Below are positions 1 through 5,693 of a stretch of DNA of 5,693 nucleotides, one piece after another; within the stretch, counting starts at the first letter, position 1; the number at the start of each line of letters is the position of its first letter. Origin of the DNA: Deferribacteraceae bacterium (GTDB taxonomy: Bacteria; Chrysiogenota; Deferribacteres; Deferribacterales; JAISNW01). A model generated the notes under the pieces. That model was not told the origin of the DNA. It ran no database searches and saw only the letters and a program-made list of their open reading frames with translations. Both the position numbers and the translations under genes were made by a program. The stretch is from the NCBI GenBank assembly GCA_031276055.1, contig JAISNW010000143.1:1-5693 (forward strand), in the 5' to 3' direction.

Positions 1-1243
1 TGCCCCTAGGCTGCCCCGCATTTTCAAGGGGTGCATTTGAAGCGGCAAAGCGCACTACTACCTCATCTCCGCTCTTTAAGCCTTCAAGTATCTCCACCCG
101 CTGTTCACCCCTAAGCCCTACCTTCACAGGCACACGCTGGGTAACTCCCCGCTGTTTGTCTATTATCTTATATACCACCTGCGAGCCGTTCTCCCACTTG
201 ACGGCGGCGGCATATACGGAGTTCGCCACCTGAACTTCATCAGTTATTATGCGGACGCTGGCGGTCATGTCGGGCTTAAAACGTATGGCGTCTGCCTTGC
301 TTATACCCACCATGGCCCCATAATATATAATTCCATCTCTAGTTTCAGATTGAAGGTCGATGCGGGAGATGCTCCCTGCAAACTCCTCACCTGGGTAGGT
401 GTCAAGGGTGTATATTACACGCATCCCCTCTTTAACCTTCCCTACATCGCTTTCGTCAACATATACGCGCAGCTCCATAAGTTCAGGTCTAAAAACTGTG
501 ACCAGCTTTGCCACTTCAAGCCCCGCTACAATCGTTTCGCCTTCCACCGAGTTTACAGCGCTTACAATGCCTGATATTGGGGAATATATCTCTGTGTATG
601 ACAGCTGTATCTGCTGCTCTTCCAGCATAGAGGCAAGCCGAGATATTTCCACCGTTAGAGATTCCACTGTGGTGTTGTATTCTGCAATTATATAATCAAG
701 CCTGAGGCGTTGGCTTTCGTGTTCCAACTTAGCGGAGATCATATCATGCTTTGCTCTGTCTAAAACTTCCTGCGAAGAAAAACCGCCTTCAAATAGAGTA
801 TTCTCCCTTTCATATACATCTTTTAGATATTCATAGTTGGATTTTGAGGTGTTTATGGTATTCTTCTGCATTTCTACATCAACAGGGTGGATAGTTTGGG
901 CTTTATTGAGCTCTACTTTCGCCTTCATCAAACTGTCTTTCGCCTGCCTGATGCTCTGCCGAACGGCGCGGGAGTCAACCCTTGCTACAAGCTGCCCTGC
1001 CTCTACCCTATCGCCGACTTTAACGCGCACCTCTTCTAATAGACCTGTCGCCCTCGCACCTATAGCAATCATCGCTCCTACCTGCGGTTGAATCACCCCA
1101 GTTTGTCTGAGGGTAACCACGATTTCAGCGCTTCTAACCGTGTCGGCGGCGGCGATCTGTTGAGTAGGGGGGCGCTTGAAGATGAGCCCTAATATTACAA
1201 CTATAAAGAAGAGAATTAAACCTATAATGATAATCTTTTTCAT
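1..1243 (-). CDS. HlyD/MacA-type periplasmic adaptor (membrane fusion) protein, C-terminus cut by window edge
   Basis: This is the periplasmic adaptor of a tripartite export pump, linking an inner-membrane transporter to a TolC channel. My reading gives 414 uninterrupted codons with no stop before the edge. Residues 4-22 are a hydrophobic N-terminal anchor after Lys2-Lys3; there is no lipobox cysteine. Residues about 55-90 form the first half of a lipoyl-like barrel-sandwich domain (GLLEEVRVKVGDRVEAGQ). Residues about 92-215 look like a long coiled-coil hairpin. The second lipoyl half follows at 219-240 (YSPISGIVSAV...GE), then beta-barrel and membrane-proximal strands ending in VEILEGLKSGDEVVV near 383-397. 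The ATG overlaps the upstream TGA as ATGA, with GGAGAG about 6 bases ahead, so translation is probably coupled to the tolC-like gene. The order suggests a MacAB-TolC-like system, but the pump gene is outside the window, so an RND partner is possible and the substrate is unknown. Confidence 0.93.
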   Translation of the reverse strand, partial: MKKIIIIGLILFFIVVILGLIFKRPPTQQIAAADTVRSAEIVVTLRQTGVIQPQVGAMIAIGARATGLLEEVRVKVGDRVEAGQLVARVDSRAVRQSIRQAKDSLMKAKVELNKAQTIHPVDVEMQKNTINTSKSNYEYLKDVYERENTLFEGGFSSQEVLDRAKHDMISAKLEHESQRLRLDYIIAEYNTTVESLTVEISRLASMLEEQQIQLSYTEIYSPISGIVSAVNSVEGETIVAGLEVAKLVTVFRPELMELRVYVDESDVGKVKEGMRVIYTLDTYPGEEFAGSISRIDLQSETRDGIIYYGAMVGISKADAIRFKPDMTASVRIITDEVQVANSVYAAAVKWENGSQVVYKIIDKQRGVTQRVPVKVGLRGEQRVEILEGLKSGDEVVVRFAASNAPLENAGQPRG

Positions 1244-2520
1244 TCGCAGCTCTCCGTATAACTTTCTCGCGGACTGTTTCCACCGGTTAAATATTCCAAC
1301 TCTTCATAGGATGCGGCAAGCTGGTATTCAGCATCCGCAAGTTGAGATTGCGCCTCCTGAAGGGAGATTCTAGCATCTACAACGTCTTTTAGGGGCGCTC
1401 TGCCTAACCTAAACATCTCCTGTGTAACCTTATAAGCCTCATCAGCGGCTTTAACATAAGCTGTGGAAGATTTCAACTTCTTATCGTTTACATCTGCTCT
1501 TCTGTAGGCGATGGTTATGTTGTGCATAACATCATTGCGGGTATTCACAGCATTTAGACGGGTGCTGTTTCGGGTTTTTGAGGCGGATAACGTCTGATAA
1601 AAGTCAGAAAAGCCTGAAAAGATGTTCCAAGTGGCGCTGACGCCTATATAGTTAGAGTTATAGTCGCCCCCTCTTTCCGGCTCATACCACCCAGTGCCTG
1701 CAGATGCAGAGACAGTTGGGAGAAAAGAGCCGCGGTTTTCATTATAGGTGTAGTCCGCCGCTTTGGAGAGATAGCACCCTTTAGCTATGGCAGTGTTGTA
1801 TTTAAGGGCGTCTTCAATGTATTCAGCCTCTTGCTTGAGCTTAAACGGCGGCGCATCGTCAACCAGTTTAATATCTTTTGAGATGCTCAACCCTGAAAGG
1901 CGGGAGATCTCTTGCAGAATATTTAGGTGGTTAAGCTCTGCATCAAGGTAATCAGAGTAGGCTTTTTCGCGGTCTGCTTGAGCCCTATATAGATCAAGGT
2001 TGGATATAGAACCTAGCTTCACCCGCAGCTTCGTTTCATTTAAGACAAGCTCCGCATTTTCAAGAGACGCGGCGGCGGTTTTGAGCACATAGAGAGATTT
2101 TAAGGCGTTCTGAAAGGCGAGGCTGGTATCCATCTTTGTAGAGAGGCGGACAGCCAGTTCATCTTCCAACGCTCCTTTATAGTTTGAGCGCAGCGCCCTA
2201 TTGTTCATATAATAACGAAAACCGTGAAATAAATTTATATTCGCCTCAGCAGTGTAGCTGGATCGGGCTTGAGAAGCGTTATTCAATGCGTTGGAGGAGT
2301 TAGTGTCAGTATAGCGGTAGCCAAGATCAACTGTCGGCAGATAACTTCCCCAACTTGCCATATACCTATAGTATGAAGAGCGGCTCTCCTCTTGAGCGGC
2401 TCTATAGGCAAGGTTTTTTTCTAAGGCAGAATCAATGACTGCAGACCTAAGTAAGGTTTCTTCCCCGTAAACCGCCGCAGAAAATAAAAAAAACAAGGCA
2501 GCAAATGAAAATTTCACCAT
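1240..2520 (-). CDS. TolC-family outer membrane efflux channel
   Basis: This is an outer-membrane channel of the OEP/TolC family, forming the exit duct of a tripartite pump. With the start at 2520 it is 426 residues, normal for the family. Residues 1-19 are a signal peptide (one Lys, then a Phe/Ala/Leu-rich core, likely cleaved near VYG-EE). The internal duplication typical of TolC is plain: YLPTVDLGY (60-68) matches FLPTVSASA (266-274), NLFHGF (96-101) matches WNIFSGF (298-304), and KLGSISNLDL (168-177) matches RLGRAPLKDV (372-381). The frame is open further upstream to an ATG at 2646. That start would put 42 non-signal residues before the signal peptide and overlap the recombinase gene, so I reject it. 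An AAGG Shine-Dalgarno sequence lies 8 bases before the chosen ATG. The gene is first in an operon with the adaptor. TolC function is secure; the exported substrate is not known. Confidence 0.95.
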   Translation of the reverse strand: MVKFSFAALFFLFSAAVYGEETLLRSAVIDSALEKNLAYRAAQEESRSSYYRYMASWGSYLPTVDLGYRYTDTNSSNALNNASQARSSYTAEANINLFHGFRYYMNNRALRSNYKGALEDELAVRLSTKMDTSLAFQNALKSLYVLKTAAASLENAELVLNETKLRVKLGSISNLDLYRAQADREKAYSDYLDAELNHLNILQEISRLSGLSISKDIKLVDDAPPFKLKQEAEYIEDALKYNTAIAKGCYLSKAADYTYNENRGSFLPTVSASAGTGWYEPERGGDYNSNYIGVSATWNIFSGFSDFYQTLSASKTRNSTRLNAVNTRNDVMHNITIAYRRADVNDKKLKSSTAYVKAADEAYKVTQEMFRLGRAPLKDVVDARISLQEAQSQLADAEYQLAASYEELEYLTGGNSPRESYTESCE

Positions 2521-2535
2521 TAAGGTTACCTTAAT
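2519..2535 (-). promoter_or_regulatory. Palindrome covering the Shine-Dalgarno sequence and start of the tolC-like gene
   Basis: A perfect 17-bp palindrome (8-base arms around one central base, ATTAAGGT/ACCTTAAT) contains the AAGG Shine-Dalgarno sequence and the first two bases of the ATG. In the mRNA it can fold as a 7-bp stem with a UAA loop that hides the ribosome-binding site. As DNA it could instead be a repressor operator just downstream of the transcription start. The symmetry is seen directly; either role is inference. Confidence 0.5.
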
Positions 2536-2559
2536 ATAAAATCTAGTATTTAAGATTTG

Positions 2560-2588
2560 AGGATAGAGTTTAATTGGTGAGAAGTCAA
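2560..2588 (-). promoter_or_regulatory. Probable sigma70-type promoter of the tolC-adaptor operon
   Basis: On the minus strand, TTGACT (2588-2583; 5 of 6 to consensus) is followed after exactly 17 bases by TATCCT (2565-2560; 4 of 6). Transcription would start near 2552, giving a leader of about 30 bases that carries the Shine-Dalgarno palindrome. The promoter falls in the 88-bp gap between the recombinase stop and the tolC-like start, so the export operon can be expressed independently of the recombinase. Confidence 0.6.
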
Positions 2589-2592
2589 TTAA
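2570..2592. promoter_or_regulatory. Inverted repeat over the -35 box, candidate operator
   Basis: TTAATTG and CAATTAA are perfect 7-base arms separated by 9 bases. The repeat overlaps the -35 hexamer and part of the spacer of the tolC promoter. Size and position fit a dimeric repressor site such as those used by TetR or MarR regulators of efflux operons. No regulator gene is present in the window. The arms are AT-rich in an AT-rich gap, so chance is a real alternative. Confidence 0.35.
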
Positions 2593-2608
2593 TTTATAAA
2601 CAAACTTT

Positions 2609-3229
2609 TTACTCACGGGAGAGTTCATCATAGTAGAAAAATTCACGCCTTATAAATTTGGAGATGGTCGCCCTGTGCACCTCTAACTTTCTTGCAATTG
2701 CGCTGTAGGTGTAGCCGCAATTTAAGAGATGCTCCACCTGCTCTCTTTTGCGCGAAAGTTTGAGAGCTCGGTTTTTGCTCCCCTTAGGCCTGCCTAATAT
2801 CCCCCCTTCTGCCTTTATCCTCCTTAGAGCTTCTTTGGTGCGTTGAGATATAAGGTTTCTCTCAATTTCAGCCGATAAGCCGAAAGCGAAAGCCAAAACC
2901 TTTGAGTGAATATCGGCGCCTAGCCGGTAATTGTCTTTTATTGTCCAGACATTTGCCTGCATATTCATGCAGTGGTATAGGATGCTCATAACCTGAAAGA
3001 GATTCCGCCCTAAGCGGGATAACTCTGAAGCTATTACTATATCGTCTTTTTGGAGCTGCGGTAAGAGATGTCCTAGCTTTTTCTTCTCTAAACCGATGAC
3101 AGAACTTATGGTTTCCTCCACCCAAACATCGATCTTTAAGTTATTTTTTTCGCAGAACCTTATGATTTCAAAACGTTGATTTTCCGTTGTTTGGCGATCA
3201 GTGCTGACTCGTATGTAGCCATAAATCAT
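2609..3229 (-). CDS. Small serine recombinase (resolvase/invertase family, Mpi-like)
   Basis: This is a complete 206-residue site-specific recombinase, which would cut both DNA strands through a serine-phosphate link. The N-terminal catalytic domain (1-about 125) begins YGYIRVST, with Ser9 as nucleophile and Arg7 beside it. The second active-site cluster is SELSRLGRN (68-76), giving Arg72 and Arg75; the Asp usual in gamma-delta resolvase is Ser71 here. The oligomerisation helix follows (AEIERNLISQRTKEAL, 120-135). The basic GRPKGSKN stretch (146-153) leads into a helix-turn-helix at about 165-195 (YSAIARKLEVHRATISKFI). Length and layout match small resolvases and invertases rather than large integrases. 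GGAG lies 8 bases ahead of the ATG. The gene diverges from the methyltransferase. Overall wording is closest to the Mpi-type DNA invertases I know from Bacteroidales, so inversion of local promoters is plausible, but resolvase activity cannot be excluded. Confidence 0.93.
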   Translation of the reverse strand: MIYGYIRVSTDRQTTENQRFEIIRFCEKNNLKIDVWVEETISSVIGLEKKKLGHLLPQLQKDDIVIASELSRLGRNLFQVMSILYHCMNMQANVWTIKDNYRLGADIHSKVLAFAFGLSAEIERNLISQRTKEALRRIKAEGGILGRPKGSKNRALKLSRKREQVEHLLNCGYTYSAIARKLEVHRATISKFIRREFFYYDELSRE

Positions 3230-3250
3230 TATTGTATCTCCAGAAAATAG

Positions 3251-3279
3251 ATAATAGCATATTTTATTGATAAAAAAAC
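3251..3279 (-). promoter_or_regulatory. Likely promoter of the serine recombinase
   Basis: TATTAT (minus strand, 3256-3251) matches 5 of 6 bases of the -10 consensus. The position 17 bases upstream reads GTTTTT, a poor -35, within an A7/T7 tract that may act as an UP-like element. The transcript would start near 3244, almost directly in front of the GGAG ribosome-binding site (3241-3238). Confidence 0.4.
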
Positions 3280-3294
3280 CGATAAATTTTTCGG
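3279..3294. repeat. Imperfect 16-bp palindrome between recombinase and methyltransferase
   Basis: CCGATAAATTTTTCGG is symmetrical except for one mismatched pair (positions 5 and 12). It sits about 50 bp upstream of the recombinase start, where small serine recombinases often have their crossover or accessory sites. It could equally be an operator. No run of Ts follows a strong stem on either strand, so it is a poor terminator. No second copy was found in the window. Confidence 0.3.
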
Positions 3295-3328
3295 CGGCTG
3301 TTCATTAAGACGCCAAGAAAAAATAGAC

Positions 3329-3357
3329 TTGCTTATAAAGCTAAATTTCATTAAACT
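3329..3357 (+). promoter_or_regulatory. Weak candidate promoter of the methyltransferase, possibly leaderless
   Basis: TTGCTT (3329-3334) and TAAACT (3352-3357) are separated by 17 bases; they match 3 and 4 of 6 consensus bases. Transcription would begin close to the ATG at 3364. This agrees with the absence of any Shine-Dalgarno sequence before that ATG, although AT-rich DNA gives such matches often. Confidence 0.25.
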
Positions 3358-3363
3358 CCGCAT

Positions 3364-4047
3364 ATGCAAAATAAGCTGCCTAATGAGCTGCAACTGGATA
3401 TGAGCGGTTATATTGATAAAGTTTTCTTTAAGAGCTCCGCTGTTATGTCGGAGCTGCCTGATTGCTCTGTTCAGTTGGCGGTGACCTCCCCGCCGTATTT
3501 CAATGTGAAAGATTATAGTAAGGATGGCTATCAGAACGATGTTCACTCAGAGATCGATGAAAACGATATAGGGAGGCTAAACTCGTTTGACGCCTATATC
3601 AACAGCCTGCTGCCTATCTGGAAAGAGTGCGCAAGAGTCTTAAAGCCCAATCCGCGCAACTTTTATGCACAGAATTCGTGTGAATTTATACTTGTTTTGG
3701 TAAAAGACGGGAAGCCTGACAATAACATCCCTGAGGATGTAAAAGAGGCGAGCAAACTCTCTCAGAGCGAGTGGGTGGAATATACAAAACAGATTTGGAA
3801 TATTCCTATTCCGGGTAAGGGGGACATTGCATTTGGAGAACACTCCGCAATTATGCCTGAAGAGATGGCAAGACGTTTAATAAAGCTCTACTCTTTTCAG
3901 GGCGAGTTGGTGCTAGATCCATTCACAGGCAGCGGCACCACCTTGAGGGCAGCTAAAGAGCTTAACAGGCATTATGTTGGGTATGAACTGTATGAACACT
4001 ATAGAAGTGTGATCAGCCAGAAGTTGACTATCCTATGCGCACTCTAA
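3364..4047 (+). CDS. Beta-class DNA methyltransferase (N4-cytosine or N6-adenine), apparently internally deleted
   Basis: This enzyme would transfer a methyl group from S-adenosylmethionine to an exocyclic amino group in DNA. The catalytic motif TSPPY is at residues 41-45 and the SAM-binding motif DPFTGSGTT at 185-193; catalytic motif before SAM motif is the beta-class order. TSPPY favours N4-cytosine without excluding N6-adenine. Also present are the conserved YINSLLPIWKECARVLKPN block (78-96), the EASKLSQSEWVEYTKQIW block (128-145) and the GEHSAIMPEE block (158-167). At 227 residues it is shorter than the roughly 290-350 I expect. At residues 95-98 the VLKP block passes straight into FYAQNSCEF, which in relatives I recall lies some 60-80 residues further on. 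The missing part would carry motifs VII-VIII and part of target recognition. No restriction enzyme is adjacent. ATG 3364 is the first start after an in-frame stop at 3352 and has no ribosome-binding site; Met13 is an alternative. Confidence 0.88.
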   Translation: MQNKLPNELQLDMSGYIDKVFFKSSAVMSELPDCSVQLAVTSPPYFNVKDYSKDGYQNDVHSEIDENDIGRLNSFDAYINSLLPIWKECARVLKPNPRNFYAQNSCEFILVLVKDGKPDNNIPEDVKEASKLSQSEWVEYTKQIWNIPIPGKGDIAFGEHSAIMPEEMARRLIKLYSFQGELVLDPFTGSGTTLRAAKELNRHYVGYELYEHYRSVISQKLTILCAL

Positions 4048-4062
4048 AAGCTAATAAACACT

Positions 4063-4884
4063 ATGGCAAGCGAGTCTAATATAATTGTGCGTTTTGCAGT
4101 GAAAGCGCTGTTCTTTGTCATCTTTCTCCCCTTTACCTCAAACGCTTTTGATGTAACTGTGGGGATAGCGCCGCAAAAGTATATTGCCGAAAAGATCGGA
4201 GGAGATTTAATCACCGTCCACTCTCTAATGGATAGAGGGGTTGATCCCCACTCGTTTTCTCCCAAACCTTCTCAAGCAGCGGAGCTTGCCCGTTCAAAAA
4301 TTTTTTTTGGGATCGGTTTCCCTTATGAAAAGGTCTTGGCAGCCAACCTTAAAAAAACTTTTAAGCAGTTAATAATAATAGATGCATCGGCGGGGCTTAT
4401 GGATAATGCAGAAGATCCGCACCTATGGACAAGCCCTAAAATGCTGATGAAGTTAGCAGAGGCAACTTTAGAGGGGCTTATCTCGGTAGATCCGCAAAAC
4501 AGCGCTGCCTATACCGCCAATTGTGCATTCTTTATACAAGAGCTCTCTATCTGGGATGATAAATTTACAACCCTTTTCGCAAGCGGAGTAAACCGTTCTT
4601 TTTTAGCATACCACCCATTTTTAGGCTACTTTGCGAGGGATTATGGGCTTATCCAATATTCTGTGGAGAAAGAGGGCAAACCCCCAAAATCAGGCGATAT
4701 AGCCGTCATCCTTGATACCGTTAAAAAAGAGGATATAACGGTTTTTATCGCTGTTAAGACGCACTCCATTGAACCCGCCCTCTTTATTGCAGAGCAGAGC
4801 GGGCTAAAAGTTGCGCTTGTAGACCCCCTAACTGATAATCTGCCGAATATGCTGCAAGAGATATATGATGCCTTTAGCCGTTAA
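4063..4884 (+). CDS. znuA: ZnuA/TroA-type zinc (metal) ABC transporter substrate-binding protein
   Basis: This cluster-9 binding protein should capture zinc in the periplasm and deliver it to the permease encoded downstream. Residues 1-28 are a signal peptide (Arg10, Lys14, hydrophobic 15-24, cleavage after SNA). Expected metal ligands are His63 (DPHSF), His120 (DPHLW), His184 (YHPFLGYFARDYGL) and Asp254 (LVDPLTDN). A histidine as third ligand fits ZnuA/TroA better than the manganese proteins, which usually have glutamate there. The His-rich loop of enteric ZnuA is absent: only a short stretch links IDAS to DPHLW. Length 273 is slightly short but complete. The ATG lies 15 bp after the methyltransferase stop with no clear Shine-Dalgarno sequence; GTG codons at 4087 and 4099 are alternatives but would shorten the basic n-region. 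The gene overlaps the ATPase gene. I saw no convincing Zur-type palindrome in the short upstream gap. Manganese or iron remain possible substrates. Confidence 0.92.
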   Translation: MASESNIIVRFAVKALFFVIFLPFTSNAFDVTVGIAPQKYIAEKIGGDLITVHSLMDRGVDPHSFSPKPSQAAELARSKIFFGIGFPYEKVLAANLKKTFKQLIIIDASAGLMDNAEDPHLWTSPKMLMKLAEATLEGLISVDPQNSAAYTANCAFFIQELSIWDDKFTTLFASGVNRSFLAYHPFLGYFARDYGLIQYSVEKEGKPPKSGDIAVILDTVKKEDITVFIAVKTHSIEPALFIAEQSGLKVALVDPLTDNLPNMLQEIYDAFSR

Positions 4885-5587
4885 TGTAAAGGGAGTATCT
4901 TTCTCCTACTCTTCAGATGCAGTTCTAAAAGATGTTGACTTAACGCTTGAGGAGGGGAATTTCCTTGTTATTATCGGTCCGAATGGGGGCGGAAAATCCA
5001 CCCTTTTGAAACTTATACTTGGGCTTATTCCCCCTGACGACGGCGATATAACCGTCTTCGGCAAACCGCCTGGGAAGAGCTTTATCGGCTATGTTCCTCA
5101 AAATCCTGGGCAGTTGGAGTTTTTTCCAATAAATGTTTTAGATACAGCGCTTTTGGGGCTCTGCCGCCCTGCCGTTAAGATTGCAGATAAGAGGCGGCTG
5201 GCGAGGGCGGAAGAGTGCCTAGATATAATGGGGATTAGGGGGCTGGCCCGCGAGCGCGTAGCAGACATCTCCTCAGGGCAGCGCCAGCGCCTTCTGATAG
5301 CACGCGGCATCGCAGCTGAACCGAGGCTGCTCTTGCTGGACGAGCCTATCTCCCAGATAGATCCGGTGGGGCAGGAGGAAACCCTCTCAATACTTCGCGG
5401 CTTAAATACAACCATCATCTTTGTAAGCCATGATCTAAGCGTTATCCCGCGTTTTGCTACTGCGGTTGCCTGTGTAAATAAAACTCTGCACTTCCACCCT
5501 TCGGGAGAGCTCACCCCTACCCTCTTTGCCGCCGCCTATGGCAATACCGCATCTTTTGCTCTAGTCTCTCATGTAAACGAGGGTTAA
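4865..5587 (+). CDS. znuC: ZnuC-type ATP-binding protein of the metal ABC importer
   Basis: This cytoplasmic ATPase powers the metal importer. All nucleotide-binding elements are present in 240 residues: Walker A GPNGGGKST (38-46), Q-loop Gln79 in YVPQN, signature ISSGQRQR (135-142, a variant of LSGGQ), Walker B LLLLDEP (155-161), D-loop QID near 164-166, and the switch His189 in FVSHD. The C-terminal NKTLHFHPSGELTP stretch (205-218) is like that of zinc/manganese transporter ATPases. The gene overlaps the end of the binding-protein gene by 20 bp, so translation is probably coupled. There are two adjacent ATGs (4865 and 4868). The AAGAG at 4856-4860 is 4 bases from the first and 7 from the second, so the second may be the true start. 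The permease gene follows after 12 bp. Confidence 0.94.
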   Translation: MMPLAVNVKGVSFSYSSDAVLKDVDLTLEEGNFLVIIGPNGGGKSTLLKLILGLIPPDDGDITVFGKPPGKSFIGYVPQNPGQLEFFPINVLDTALLGLCRPAVKIADKRRLARAEECLDIMGIRGLARERVADISSGQRQRLLIARGIAAEPRLLLLDEPISQIDPVGQEETLSILRGLNTTIIFVSHDLSVIPRFATAVACVNKTLHFHPSGELTPTLFAAAYGNTASFALVSHVNEG

Positions 5588-5599
5588 AAAGGGGGTGTA

Positions 5600-5693
5600 G
5601 TGGGAATATTGGAGCTTATCTCTTATCCGTTTATGCAGAACGCTCTAGCGGCATGTTTTATTACGGTTTTAATATGCGCTGTTGCGGGCAGCA
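5600..5693 (+). CDS. znuB: ZnuB-type metal ABC transporter permease, N-terminal fragment cut by window edge
   Basis: Thirty-one codons are visible from a GTG at 5600. The frame reads GILELISYPFMQNALAAC and then a hydrophobic stretch (FITVLICAVAG), the beginning of a first membrane helix. The phrase LELISYPFMQNAL is characteristic of the N-terminus of ZnuB/MntB-type permeases, the inner-membrane channel subunit of this importer. An AAGGGGG Shine-Dalgarno sequence ends 4 bases before the GTG, which decides the start; a TTG at 5609 is the alternative. The position directly after the ATPase gene supports the call. The rest of the gene lies beyond the window. Confidence 0.85.
   Translation, partial: MGILELISYPFMQNALAACFITVLICAVAGS

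Noticed and set aside
350..695. Plus-strand open frames over the adaptor gene
   Set aside because: They lie antisense to a well-supported coding region, have no recognisable domain, and overlap each other in different frames.
2521..2646. Longer start for the tolC-like protein at 2646
   Set aside because: It would add 42 residues without signal-peptide character before a clear signal peptide and overlap the recombinase; the ATG at 2520 has a Shine-Dalgarno sequence and a promoter upstream.
3279..3314. Rho-independent terminator in the divergent gap
   Set aside because: The stems (CCGA/TCGG and GGCG/CGCC) are only 4 bp with poor loops, and both flanking genes point away from this region.
3229..3546. 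Minus-strand 105-codon frame between recombinase and methyltransferase
   Set aside because: It covers the AT-rich divergent gap and the antisense of the methyltransferase N-terminus; the translation looks like no known family.
4023..4050. Promoter for the zinc operon starting with TTGACT at 4023
   Set aside because: The -35 match is good, but the only -10-like hexamer (TAAAAG) is at 15 bases, and nothing better occurs at 16-18.
4044..4265. Minus-strand frame antisense to the zinc-binding protein N-terminus
   Set aside because: It is a shadow of a gene whose signal peptide and metal ligands are clear.
5098..5514. Minus-strand 138-codon frame inside the ATPase gene
   Set aside because: It is antisense to a complete ABC ATPase with all motifs; low-complexity Ser/Arg-rich translation typical of a shadow frame.

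Overview
The window comes from a bacterium with an outer membrane: it encodes a TolC-type outer-membrane channel, a periplasmic adaptor and an exported metal-binding protein. GC content looks intermediate (mid-40s %, by eye). ATA and AGA/AGG codons are used freely, unlike enteric bacteria. I cannot name the phylum. The serine recombinase resembles the Mpi-type invertases best known from Bacteroidales, but related proteins occur elsewhere, so this is weak evidence.

Layout. (1) Positions 1-2520, minus strand: an export operon, tolC-like gene then HlyD/MacA-like adaptor. The two overlap by 4 bp (ATGA), and the adaptor runs off the left edge. A good sigma70-type promoter lies just upstream of the tolC-like gene. 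It is accompanied by an inverted repeat over the -35 region and a palindrome that contains the Shine-Dalgarno sequence. An inner-membrane ABC or RND pump gene would be expected beyond position 1. (2) Positions 2609-3229, minus strand: a complete small serine recombinase. (3) Positions 3230-3363: a 134-bp AT-rich divergent intergenic region with start signals for the recombinase and probably the methyltransferase. (4) Positions 3364-4047, plus strand: a beta-class DNA methyltransferase that keeps its catalytic and SAM-binding motifs but appears to have lost its middle section in frame. (5) Positions 4063-5693, plus strand: a ZnuA-ZnuC-ZnuB-type metal ABC importer operon (binding protein, ATPase, start of permease), tightly packed and cut by the right edge.

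How they work together: the left operon should build a tripartite tunnel from inner membrane to outside, and the right operon should bring zinc (or a similar metal) into the cytoplasm. The recombinase and the shortened methyltransferase sit between these two transport operons like an accessory insertion. No cognate restriction enzyme, CRISPR array, tRNA or rRNA is visible. The points most worth checking are the internal deletion in the methyltransferase, the self-sequestering ribosome-binding site of the tolC-like gene, and whether the recombinase inverts any nearby promoter. No gap between genes exceeds 300 bases.
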